Shown: piece by piece, positions 32,965 to 42,202 of the stretch
How the letters are laid out: each line of letters begins with the position of its first letter
Position numbering within the stretch: the first letter of the stretch is position 1
NCBI GenBank assembly: GCA_000727475.1
Contig: KL647319.1
Coordinates: 465,616 to 529,615, forward strand
Direction: 5' to 3'
From: Sarcocystis neurona
Taxonomy: Eukaryota > Apicomplexa > Conoidasida > Eucoccidiorida > Sarcocystidae
Length of the DNA stretch: 64,000 bases
Position numbers and translations under genes: made by a program
The notes under the pieces: generated by a model
What the model was told of the DNA's origin: nothing
The model's input: the letters and a program-made list of their open reading frames with translations, nothing else
Database searches by the model: none

Positions 32965-33644
32965 TCCTTGTAGGAGCAACTGCAGCACGACCGCAGCTGC
33001 ATCTCTGTCGCATTAGCGACCTCAGACGGTGCACAATAATAGACGTGTGTGACTCTTTATGTGCACCGGCAGGTTTGTCTATAATTCTGCAGAAGTCTCT
33101 GTGTACGTTTGGAGAGACGCGTATACCCCCTGTTTCTAGAAGCAACAGCTGTTACACACATGTAGATACGAACACAAGTACATTTGTATGCCGCTCGTTA
33201 ACTGTGTCTCTATGCAGACGTCTCTACGTATAGGTGTACACCCACACATGGACGTCGTACTAGTACACATAAGATGTACGTGCACAGGTGAAAATGTACG
33301 TAATCGAGACAGGCGGGTTCTTGTACACATAAAGGAAGGAATCTGCCCCAACTCTTCCCACCTCTACGTGCTACGGGGATTTCTTTAGACGTGCATCTTC
33401 AAATATGTCGATCCCGATATATGTGGAAGAAGATACAGAACACCCAAAGACACGCACGTTTATGTGTACGTGGTGTAACTGTCACGGGGTACATACATTT
33501 ATGCGTTTAAATTTGTAGTGAATCAGGTTTCCACTATCGAAGACGGAGGCCTTCCCGGCGCCGAGCGCCTGCAGAAAAGCAACGAGAGCAGCACGAGAAA
33601 CTCGTCGAGCTGCGGCAGCACTCCACCCCACGGTCCCGAGAAAA

Positions 33645-34071
33645 ATGCTGTCGCCACAGACTGCGGGGGTATTGCATCTCTTGGCTCATCTCTCTGCCGT
33701 TTCCGTTCTGTCCTTCCTCCAGTGCTATTGCTGCTTTCTCTGCTTTGTCTTCTTCTCTTTGTTCTTCCTCGTTTACCTGTGTCTAACTCGTCTCTACTTT
33801 CCCATCGTAAGCATTGTTCTGCCACTTTCCCCTCTTGACGTACCTGCAGGCAGCAGCCGCACGGCCTGAATTGCTCGCACCAGTCAGCAAGAGAGCCGTT
33901 CGAATCCGCTGCAGGGCAGCTTTGCTGCTACTGCTGCTGCTGCTCGGCCCATCCCGCTACCGATGCACTACATTCTATAGCACTGTGGCTGTCTCTACGT
34001 ACTATGTGCTGCTCACACATCCGCTCTTCACCGCCGCAGCTACTGAACGGTGGCAGCTGTTGCAACAGTGA
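33645..34071 (+). CDS. Small two-exon membrane protein
   Basis: ATG at 33645 (context GAAAAATGC) starts MLSPQTAGVLHLLAHLSAVS, then a Cys/Phe/Leu membrane segment ending CLTRLYFPI at 33806, followed at once by a GTAAGC donor. A pyrimidine-rich stretch and a CTGCAG acceptor end at 33849. Both borders are phase 0. Exon 2 (33850-34071) reads AAAARPELLAPVSKRAVRIR, a Leu8 helix, GPSRYRCTTFYSTVAVSTYY, and stops after ERWQLLQQ. The 127-residue product has two membrane segments. Codon texture is non-repetitive. The intron would be 43 nt. The function is unknown. Confidence 0.45.
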
Positions 34072-34318
34072 AGATCCACGTGTCACTGCTGCAGCAGCAG
34101 AATGGACTCGACCGAGTCTTGAGCGCTTGGGAGCAACGTAAGAGGAAGACGCAACAGCGGTGTGTGGCCAAAGAGGTGCGAAATCAGCAGCAGCAGCGGC
34201 GGCGACACTCCGGAAGGACGAGCAACAGGAAGCAGCAGCACCAGCAGCACACGAGGCGGTTAGCAATAGCAACGGACACCCGCAACAGCAGCAAGATCTA
34301 CCAGCAGCAGCAGCACAG

Positions 34319-37300
34319 ATGAAGCGTTATCAGCGCCGCCGCAAGGAGAGCAGCAACACCTGCGTCAGCAGCCGCAATAACGCCATGACCAACCCCAACA
34401 AAGCCAGCAGCAGTGGTAGCAGCAAAAACAGTGGCTGCAGTGGAGCCACGAGCAGCAACAACGACAGCGGGAGCGGAGCCAGGAGCAGCAGCACGCCGAG
34501 GCAACCTAACAGCGCGAACACCAGCACCAACACCGCACTATCGAAGAGTGCCCACCTGCAGCAAATGGAGAATATAAAATCCGGCAGCGAGTTCCCAAGT
34601 GAGGCAGAAGCAGGCATCGCAGGAGGAAATGCTGCTGTCTCAGAAGAAAAACGGGGCCGAGTAGCAGTAGATTTTGCCCTCCTTTCTGGACGCGATGCTT
34701 CTGCTTCCGACCACCCACAACCGGCCGCAGCAACAAACATTGAAGGAGACCGTACAACCGAGGCCGCTGCTGCTGACCCTGCCGCTTGTGACGCGGGCAG
34801 TTCCGACTTGTCCTCGCTGCAGGAGCAGCAGGAGCAGCCAGAATCTCACCGACACCAGCAGCAACAGCAGCAGGAGGTTCAACAGTATCAAGAGCAGCAA
34901 CAGGCTCAACGCTATCAACAGCAGCGGCAAGCAGATGATTCATTAGCCCCGGGGGCACACCCAGGCACTGGTGCTACTGGTTCTGATGCTGCTGGGCAGC
35001 CACCCAGCAACAGCAGCAGCAGCGACAGTGCAGCGTTAAGTGCGCCGGCATCGAAGAAACGTTCCAAGGACCCAGTGCAAAATTCTTCCTCGTCATGCTC
35101 TGTTCCGGCTGCTGCAAGGGCTTCTAAAGCAGCTGCAGCTCGCAACGGTAACGCTGCTGCCGCTGTAACATCTACTGCCACGCCTGCAACGAGTACCGCC
35201 CGTCGTGGTCCTGAGCTTTGTTACGCTGCAGAAACGACAGCAGCACCAAGAGCAGCAGAAGCGTCACAGTGTGCAAGCGCTGCAGCCGATGAAATTAGGG
35301 CATCCGCAGCCGCCGCCGTCTTGACTGCTGTTGCTGTTGAGACTCCGCAGCAGGCGGAAGCACAACATGCAGTGACTCGTGGTGCTACTGACGGAGATGC
35401 AGCAGCTGCTATAGAGCACGTTGCCGCTTTAGCAGCAGCAGCGTTCGTAGAAAAGACACTAGCAGGGGCAGGGCCAGCTGCTACGGGAGAAGGTGCTCCC
35501 GTTCCTTACAGCCAGAAAGACAGCAACAGCAGCACTGCTCGCAGTTCGGAAACGAAGAGAGATGAATGCAGGCAAGCCAGCAGAAGCAGCGGGTGCGGCA
35601 ACCGGAGCGATGCCAGAAGCTGCTCTGCGATAACCGACGGCTACGCAGGCGTCGCAGTTGGGGACTTGTCAGTTAGCAACGGCAGGAGCAACAATGCAGG
35701 TGAGGCAGCGAGGAATGCAAGCGCGGCAACTGTCGCCTGTGGAATGGATCACAAAGGTAGTTCTGCGCCTGTGGCAGATTCTTTTTCTTCTTTGTCCTCG
35801 GCTGCGGCCTCTCCTGGCGAGGGACAGCAGCAGCCGCCTATACAGCGTGACGCCCACATTGGCGCAGCTGCTGTGTCGCACGCTGCTGCAGCTTTTGTAG
35901 AGCCAACTGCCACAGCAGCACTTGCTTCCACGAAGGCAACTACCGCTGACGCAGCAGCACTACAAGCAGCACGAGCCACCGCAGCGGCGCTGCTGTCCCA
36001 CGTAGCAGTTGCAGCAACGCGTACAGAGCAGAAAGCATCCCCAGCGGGAGGAGAAGACACTGGTGCAGAGGCAGCACAAGAGAGAGACGGAAAAGCAACA
36101 GCAGCAGCTGCAGCTTCACAGGCAGGGGGAGCAGTGAGTGCTGCAGAGGCGGTAGCAGCAGCAGCGGCGAGGAACTTACTCTCCTCTGAGGCAGGAGTGG
36201 CAGGGGTGAGGACAGTGAATCTTGACGGTTCGGCACCAGACGCATGCGAAGCAGCAGCAATAGAACCAAGCGACGCGGCGATACGGGAAGAAGAGGGCCC
36301 TACTAAAGTTGTAGTTGCAACAGCAGGGATAGCTTGCCAGTCCACAGCAGCAGCAGCAGCTGCAAGAGCGTCAGGTGCCGCCCCCCGACATCCTGAAAGA
36401 AGGAAGTGCTGTGCCGCAGCAGGGCTCGCAGAAGAGAAGAAAGACAGACCGCAAGGAGAAGCAGAGGTAGGAGGACACGCAGCAAGAAGCGCAGCACCCG
36501 CGGGAGCCAACCAAAGAACAGCAGCAGCACTAAGGGGAGAAGCAGCAGATGAGAGAGAAGCAGGAGCAGAAGTGCCATACTCGGCGGCAGCAGCGGCACA
36601 AGACGAACGGGGGGAGAATGCGGTTTCAGCAGCAGCAGCAGAAGCAACGAAAGAGCGACAAAGTTTAGCACCTGCGACAGCAGTGGAATTGAGTCTGCTG
36701 GCTTCTCCGATCCCTTTGCTGCTTCGCAGTGAAGGCACCAGCAGAACCAACGCACTTCCCAGGGAGGAACAGGAGCGACAGCAGCTCTTTTTAAAGGCAG
36801 CGACACCAGGAGAGGCAGAAGAAGAGAACGAGGCGACGTGTGTTAGCAAGGCTGCTGCTACCTTACTGTCAGAAAACACTGAACACCCGAGTAACAGCAG
36901 CAACAGCAGCAGTAGCAACAGCAGCAGTAGCAACAGCAGCAGTAGCAACAGCAGCAGTAGCAACAGCAGCGGTAACAACAGCAGCAGTAACAACAGCGGC
37001 AGCAACAACAACGGCGACAGCGACAAGAATCGTGCCAACAGCAGCAGCTGCAGCCGCAGCGGCAGTAGCAGGGACCGTAGCAACAGTACTAACATAGGCA
37101 GGAGCAAAAGCAGCAGCAGGAACAGCAGCAGTGGGGCCAGGAGGAATCACAGCAGTAACAGCAGCAAGAACGAGAGCAGCGGCGTTAACGGCAATGGCAA
37201 CGTGAATAGCACTAAAGCGGGCAGAGGAGAAACTGCAGCCGATGTTGTGGCTGCTGCTGCATCTTTGCTTGTTCGTCACCTGCAGCAGCAGCGAGCACAA

Positions 37301-39700
37301 CAACAGCAGCAGCATCGACTTGCGTCCCCTGCTACATTGCAGGGAGAGGAGCAACAAGAGAAACAGCAGCGCCGGAAACAGCAGCAGCAGCACACGTGGG
37401 ATCGTGAAGATGAGGGGGAGCATTGTCTGGTGGAAAGCGAGCAGCAGAAGCAGCGAGAGCTGGAGGTGCAGCTCAAACAGCAGCAGCAGCACGAGCAGCA
37501 AAGCAGAAAACGAAGCAGGGACGAACAAGCTAGCCGGCCTAGAATGACCAGGGTTGGTCAGAGCAGCAGTACCAGTATCAGCGGCAAAAACTGCAGCAGG
37601 ACCTCAACGTGTGAAACTCTCGGGGCCGCTGCAGCTGCTTTGCTGCTGCTGCGGAAGAAACAGCAGCAGCAATTAGGCGAGCACGCAGGGAGAGAGGAAA
37701 AACTAAGAAAAGCCGATAGCAGCAGGCAGCGGCTGCTGCTGCAGCTGCGTGAACAACTCTTAAACGCACAGCAGCAGCAACAGCGCATCAGCAGGCAGCA
37801 ACAGCAGCTGCCACGCCCAGGCAGCAGCAACACCGACCTAGCGCAGAGACTGTTATGCAGGCTCGCCGCAGCTGCTTCTTCTTCCCTTTCTATTCTCCCT
37901 GCTAGAGACCCACGTAACTCAAATAGCCGACGCAATAGCAGCAGTAGCAAGAACGGCAACAGCAACAGCGACACCAGCAGCAGCAGCGGCAATAGCTGCA
38001 TGAAGGGCAGCAACAGCAAGAGCTACGGAGGAAATGGTCGTACTGGAAGCCGAAAACGGAGCAGAGAGGTGGCTCTCGAAGAGTTTGTGTTGCAGTTGAA
38101 GCAGCCAGAGTCGTCAGCAGACAAGGGACAGGCTGCTGCTGCTCCCACTGTTGCTGCTGGTAATCTGCCGCAACAGCAGCAACAGAAGGTGCCGTTGCCT
38201 GCGCTGTCCGCGGCTGGCGTAGGATCAACAGCAGGCGCAGCAAGGAAGCAGAGCAGCGGCGGCAGCACCGCCACCAGAGCCGAGGGAGGAGATCAGTGTA
38301 GTGGCTCTGCTGCTGCTGCTGCAGCTGTGCCGTCGCCGGCCGCAGCTGCTGCTTTTCCCTTCTCTTTGACAACGCAGCAACAACACGGTCCGCAGGCGCA
38401 GCAGCACGCGAAAAAGAACGCGCCTCGGCATGGCTTCGCAGCAGAGACCAGCGGCGGAGAAAACAACAGAGAGCAGCAGCAGCTGCTGCCTTGTGAAGAA
38501 GACCGAGACTCTGATGCTGCAGCAGCGGTCGCCACGACAGCAGCTGGTGCACAAACGGCAGCAGCAGTAGCAACAGGATATGACGAGGAAGAAGAAGAAG
38601 AGCGAGGCGTGTGGCAGGGCAGTGGAAGCAGCAGCTGGTGGGGAAGGAAGGAAAGAAGAAGCAGCTGTCGCTGCTGGTGTGTGTGCTCTTGCAGCAGCAG
38701 CCACAGCAGTCAACCACCAGCAGTGGCACTTGCACAGCAGTCAACAGAAGAGATCTGCCAGCAGCAAGGTGCAAAAGAAACAAGTAATGCAGACGAAATG
38801 TGGAACAGCGAGGGAGGAGCAACCGCAGCAACGCACTGCTGCTGCTGCACCTGCACCCGCAGCGGCGGGAGAAACGACTACAGCGGCAGCAGCAATACCT
38901 GCGACCAGGACAGCAGTAGCAGCACGACGGGGAAGCATACAAGCAGCAACAACCTGCCGATTTGCGTGTGCTGCGGCGGAGGGGCATGCGGCAGAAGCAG
39001 CCCCAGCTGCTGTAGCAGGAGTCGAGTGGTCGAGGAGGAGACGCTGCTGCACGCGTGCTGCTGCTGCTGCGGCGGCAGTGAGGTGCACGCCACGCCCTGT
39101 GCCACTGCTTCCGCTGCTTCGTCTTGTTGTTCCCCAGCAGCAACAGCGGATGCAGCGGAGGGGGACAGAGATGCCTGCTGCTGCATGTGTCCTTCAGTCA
39201 GCAGAGGACTGCCAACAGCAGAGGGCAAACCCGATGCAGAGCAGAAGCAGCAGCACCGCAGTGGACGTGACGCTGCTGCTGCTGCTACTGCTCGAACAGG
39301 TGGTGCAGGTAACGGAGGCGCAGCAGCAGCACCAAGCGAAGAGGACGGTGACGAACAGACGCAGACGGCGCTTCAGCAGCTGCCAATGGCAAAGAGCAGC
39401 TGGACAGATGAAGAGAAGGAACGACTCTCCGCGGATGAGTGGAGTGACTCAGACGAGGAGGCGGAAGAATATTTGCAGCACGTGCTGCTGCGTTCCTGCT
39501 GCATCAGCAACAACAGCAGCAACAACGCCACCCTCACCAGCAGCAGCAGCAGTACCAGCAGCACCAGCAGCAGCAACAGCAACAGCAAAAACACAGTCAG
39601 CAGCAACAGCCCTGGAGGCGAGGAAGCAGAACAGCAGCGGCGGCAATTCGAAGCGCTGCGCGCAGACGTGTGCGGAAAGTTGCGCGCTCTCTTCAAGTAG
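34319..39700 (+). CDS. Giant low-complexity protein (1,793 codons), unknown function
   Basis: The first ATG in the frame is at 34319 (MKRYQRRRKESSNTC); the frame is open from at least 34160, so an upstream exon is possible. The frame runs without a stop to 39700. Residues up to about 900 are Ala/Ser/Glu-rich. A poly-Ser/Asn tract follows at 36888-37015. A Gln/Arg helical region comes next (QQQQHTWDREDEGEHCLVES), with basic islands KRSRDEQASR and SRKRSREVALEEFVLQLKQP that look like nuclear-localisation signals. Clusters of Cys lie near 38660-39190. The acidic C-terminus reads SSWTDEEKERLSADEWSDSD and ends FEALRADVCGKLRALFK. Stop-free length is weak evidence in CAG-rich DNA, but the non-repetitive C-terminus supports this frame. 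Hidden introns are possible. Confidence 0.5.
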   Translation: MKRYQRRRKESSNTCVSSRNNAMTNPNKASSSGSSKNSGCSGATSSNNDSGSGARSSSTPRQPNSANTSTNTALSKSAHLQQMENIKSGSEFPSEAEAGIAGGNAAVSEEKRGRVAVDFALLSGRDASASDHPQPAAATNIEGDRTTEAAAADPAACDAGSSDLSSLQEQQEQPESHRHQQQQQQEVQQYQEQQQAQRYQQQRQADDSLAPGAHPGTGATGSDAAGQPPSNSSSSDSAALSAPASKKRSKDPVQNSSSSCSVPAAARASKAAAARNGNAAAAVTSTATPATSTARRGPELCYAAETTAAPRAAEASQCASAAADEIRASAAAAVLTAVAVETPQQAEAQHAVTRGATDGDAAAAIEHVAALAAAAFVEKTLAGAGPAATGEGAPVPYSQKDSNSSTARSSETKRDECRQASRSSGCGNRSDARSCSAITDGYAGVAVGDLSVSNGRSNNAGEAARNASAATVACGMDHKGSSAPVADSFSSLSSAAASPGEGQQQPPIQRDAHIGAAAVSHAAAAFVEPTATAALASTKATTADAAALQAARATAAALLSHVAVAATRTEQKASPAGGEDTGAEAAQERDGKATAAAAASQAGGAVSAAEAVAAAAARNLLSSEAGVAGVRTVNLDGSAPDACEAAAIEPSDAAIREEEGPTKVVVATAGIACQSTAAAAAARASGAAPRHPERRKCCAAAGLAEEKKDRPQGEAEVGGHAARSAAPAGANQRTAAALRGEAADEREAGAEVPYSAAAAAQDERGENAVSAAAAEATKERQSLAPATAVELSLLASPIPLLLRSEGTSRTNALPREEQERQQLFLKAATPGEAEEENEATCVSKAAATLLSENTEHPSNSSNSSSSNSSSSNSSSSNSSSSNSSGNNSSSNNSGSNNNGDSDKNRANSSSCSRSGSSRDRSNSTNIGRSKSSSRNSSSGARRNHSSNSSKNESSGVNGNGNVNSTKAGRGETAADVVAAAASLLVRHLQQQRAQQQQQHRLASPATLQGEEQQEKQQRRKQQQQHTWDREDEGEHCLVESEQQKQRELEVQLKQQQQHEQQSRKRSRDEQASRPRMTRVGQSSSTSISGKNCSRTSTCETLGAAAAALLLLRKKQQQQLGEHAGREEKLRKADSSRQRLLLQLREQLLNAQQQQQRISRQQQQLPRPGSSNTDLAQRLLCRLAAAASSSLSILPARDPRNSNSRRNSSSSKNGNSNSDTSSSSGNSCMKGSNSKSYGGNGRTGSRKRSREVALEEFVLQLKQPESSADKGQAAAAPTVAAGNLPQQQQQKVPLPALSAAGVGSTAGAARKQSSGGSTATRAEGGDQCSGSAAAAAAVPSPAAAAAFPFSLTTQQQHGPQAQQHAKKNAPRHGFAAETSGGENNREQQQLLPCEEDRDSDAAAAVATTAAGAQTAAAVATGYDEEEEEERGVWQGSGSSSWWGRKERRSSCRCWCVCSCSSSHSSQPPAVALAQQSTEEICQQQGAKETSNADEMWNSEGGATAATHCCCCTCTRSGGRNDYSGSSNTCDQDSSSSTTGKHTSSNNLPICVCCGGGACGRSSPSCCSRSRVVEEETLLHACCCCCGGSEVHATPCATASAASSCCSPAATADAAEGDRDACCCMCPSVSRGLPTAEGKPDAEQKQQHRSGRDAAAAATARTGGAGNGGAAAAPSEEDGDEQTQTALQQLPMAKSSWTDEEKERLSADEWSDSDEEAEEYLQHVLLRSCCISNNSSNNATLTSSSSSTSSTSSSNSNSKNTVSSNSPGGEEAEQQRRQFEALRADVCGKLRALFK
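36888..37015. repeat. AGTAGCAACAGCAGC tandem array
   Basis: Seven to eight units of AGTAGCAACAGCAGC or close variants, encoding poly-Ser/Asn in the giant ORF and poly-Ala/Thr/Val or Leu in other frames. Confidence 0.9.
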
Positions 39701-40866
39701 GTTTTCTCGCAGCAGTTGCCGCAGCAGCATTGCGAGGGGGAGCGTCTCCAGCAGCGGCGGCCCGGCTAGAGGAGAGCCGTAGCAGCAGCAGTGGCGTTTT
39801 TGAAAGAAGGAGCAACACCTTGCATAACAGCAGCAACAGCACCGTCGTCGTAGGACAGAGAGAAGAAGAAGAAGAAGGAGAAGAAAAAGATGAAGAGGTA
39901 GACAGACAGCTATTGAAGAAAAGATGCTGGTATATGGGAAGATGCACTAAGTGTCTCAAGCAGCGGTGTCTGTAGACAGCAGCTACAGCAGAAGTATCAC
40001 CAGCAGGGGCACAACAGTAGTAGCGCCAGTCGACGTGGCCAGCAACTGGAGCAGCACCGCGGCTCGAAAGTGACCGCCTTCTGCTGCTTGCACAACCGCT
40101 GCAGGTTCTAGAACCAGCAGCATCTTCCAGAGCCAACAGCAGCTTCTAGAGTCAGCAGCAGTAGAAGCCACCTACTCTGACAGCAGCAGCGGGATTCCGA
40201 GTGTGGGACAATGACAGCCAGCAGAAGCCCTCCCTGTGAACAGTTGCTGCTGCAACAGCTCTCGCAGACACAGCAGCAGCAGCAGTATTTTGTGTATTGT
40301 CATCATCAGCAAGAGAACTGACGATTTCTTATACGTGAACGGCAGCACAGCAGCACGCCTTCTGTTCGTGGGTCGCAGCAGCAGCATCCCAATCAACCAG
40401 CAGCAGCAGCGGCAGCAGCGAACGCACCTCACGTCTCGAGCGGCAGCAGTGGCCTCGGGACGCGACAGCAGCAGCAGGCGTGTCGCGTTCGGAGCAACAG
40501 ACGTCTCCGAAGAAAGAGAGCAGCAACACCCGAATGCCGCGTCCTGTGCAGCACCAACAACGTCTCTCACACTTCGACCGGCAGAGCAACACTTCATACA
40601 CACGCACAGGAGCAGCAGCAGTGCTACCGGAGCCATCACAGCCGCTCGCGAGGCAGCTCATCCTTTGCTAGCGGCTCACACACTTCTCCCCCCCATAGGG
40701 AGTTGTTATACAGGAAGCGTGTTGCCGGCATCTGTTCGCAGAAGACGCTCCGTCAAAGCTGGTGTGTCTTCCTCCTGTCTCGTCGCTGTGGCAGCGGCTG
40801 GTGCACTTGTTGCCGGCCCCACGGGTTGCGCGCTCGCTTCGCTGTGCGTTTGTGCTGCTGCTGCAG
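39701..40866. other. CAG-rich spacer without a supported exon
   Basis: CAG arrays alternate with short unique sequence. One plus-frame segment upstream of 40866 is coding-like (SKLVCLPPVSSLWQRLVHLL, about 40750-40860), but I could not find a donor joining it to the exon at 40867. Confidence 0.35.
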
Positions 40867-41031
40867 TCACCTCCACGAGAGAGCAGCCCAAGTGCTGCCG
40901 GAGCTGTTGCAGTCGTACCGTGACCACTTTTTTTTCATTAGCGCAGCAACGAAGGCGGAGCAGCTGCGCGGCTACCAGCTGTCGCTTGAACGCATCTTTC
41001 GGAAAGAGCCTTCTCAGTGGTGTGAAATGAG
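40867..41031 (+). CDS. Unknown multi-exon gene, helical exon
   Basis: A CTGCTGCAG acceptor and a GTAACT donor bound 165 nt. The frame reads HLHERAAQVLPELLQSYRDH, then FFFISAATKAEQLRGYQLSL and ERIFRKEPSQWCEM, with normal amphipathic texture and no repeat. It ends in phase 2 (AG), which the next exon at 41876 completes (AG+T, Ser). An upstream exon ending in phase 2 must exist but is not identified. No family is recognised. The minus strand is also open here but reads less naturally. Confidence 0.5.
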
Positions 41032-41875
41032 GTAACTTGCCCCAGCAGCAAAAACGTTTCTCTGCGCTGGTCTGTGTGTGTGTTGCTGCTGCTGCGCCGA
41101 ATCGTTCGTTGAACTGCTGCGTCACTTCCCGCCGGTGCCTGCCGAAATTTACGGGACTGCCCAATTGCTGCTGCTGCCCCTCTTCGCGACTCCCACGCCC
41201 ACTGCTGCTGCTGCTGCCCCCCTGCTGCAGGAGATGTTCAGCGGTGCCTCAGCGCTGCCAGCGTGTTGTTGGCTGCTCACCGCAGCAGTCTGCCTCTTTG
41301 CCTCGGCGCATGCTGCTGCCGTCGTGCTGCTGCTGCTACTGCTTGGCTGCTTCACGACTTCTGCTGCTGCTCTGCTCTGGCCGCACCTACTACTGCGTCT
41401 CCGCGCCCCGAGCTCCTCCCTCTCTTCCACCGCCTATTCCACTGCCGCTGCTCCTCCGTCTCGTTGCTACTGCTGTTGCTGCTGCCCTGTTGTGTTGTGC
41501 TGCTTTGGGAACCCGTGTTGCCTTTTCCTCTGCTGCGACTGTTGACCTCGTCTCCGACTGCTGCGTTGCTGCTGCTGCCTCTGTGCCTCTGCCTTTCCTG
41601 GTATCTCTCAAATGCCACTCGTGAGGCTGCATCTTTGTGCTGCTGCTTTGGCTGTCTCTACCTGGCTGATGCTGTGGCTGCTTCACACTGTTGCGTCGCG
41701 TCTTCTGAGCCGCTGCTGCTGTGTTTGGTGGGACACTGTTCCACCCGCTACGCCGCACGTGCTCTCTCATTATCTCTCGCTGCTGCTGCCGCTGCGGTTG
41801 CTGGCGAACGGGTGCTGCGCGGCAATTTTTAACGCTGCACCTGCTTCTGGCGTCTGATTGTTGCTGCTTTTGCAG

Positions 41876-41946
41876 TCTCAAGTTCGCCTTCGCAGAGCTG
41901 GAAGCAATGCGGGAACTTCACTGCCATCGTCAGTCCGCGTGCAAAG
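41876..41946 (+). CDS. Unknown multi-exon gene, 71-nt exon
   Basis: A TGCTTTTGCAG acceptor and a GTACGG donor flank LKFAFAELEAMRELHCHRQS followed by ACK. The entry phase matches the donor at 41031 and the exit phase (G) matches the acceptor at 42202 (G+TG, Val). The 844-nt intron upstream is GCT-rich. Confidence 0.5.
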
Positions 41947-42202
41947 GTACGGCAACAATTCTTCTTCCTTCCTCGCTTCTGCTGCTGCTTTCTTCCCTCC
42001 GTTCGCTACCCGCTGCTTCTTCATCTCCTTCATTCCACTGAGGCATCTCCACCACTGCTGGTTCTTCTTAGTGCTGCTGCTGCTGCGTCTTTTCTCTCTG
42101 CATCTTCCCTGCTGTTGCTGCTTCTGCATTTGCGCTGCTGGTGCTGCGCCTGCATTTGCGCTACTGCTGCTGCTTCTGCATGCGCTGCTGCTGCTGCCGC
42201 AG

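Noticed and set aside
33860..33940. tRNA-like GTTCGAATCC box at about 33898
   Set aside because: No matching D-arm, T8/A14 or acceptor stem around it, and the segment reads through as the second exon of a small memb­rane protein.
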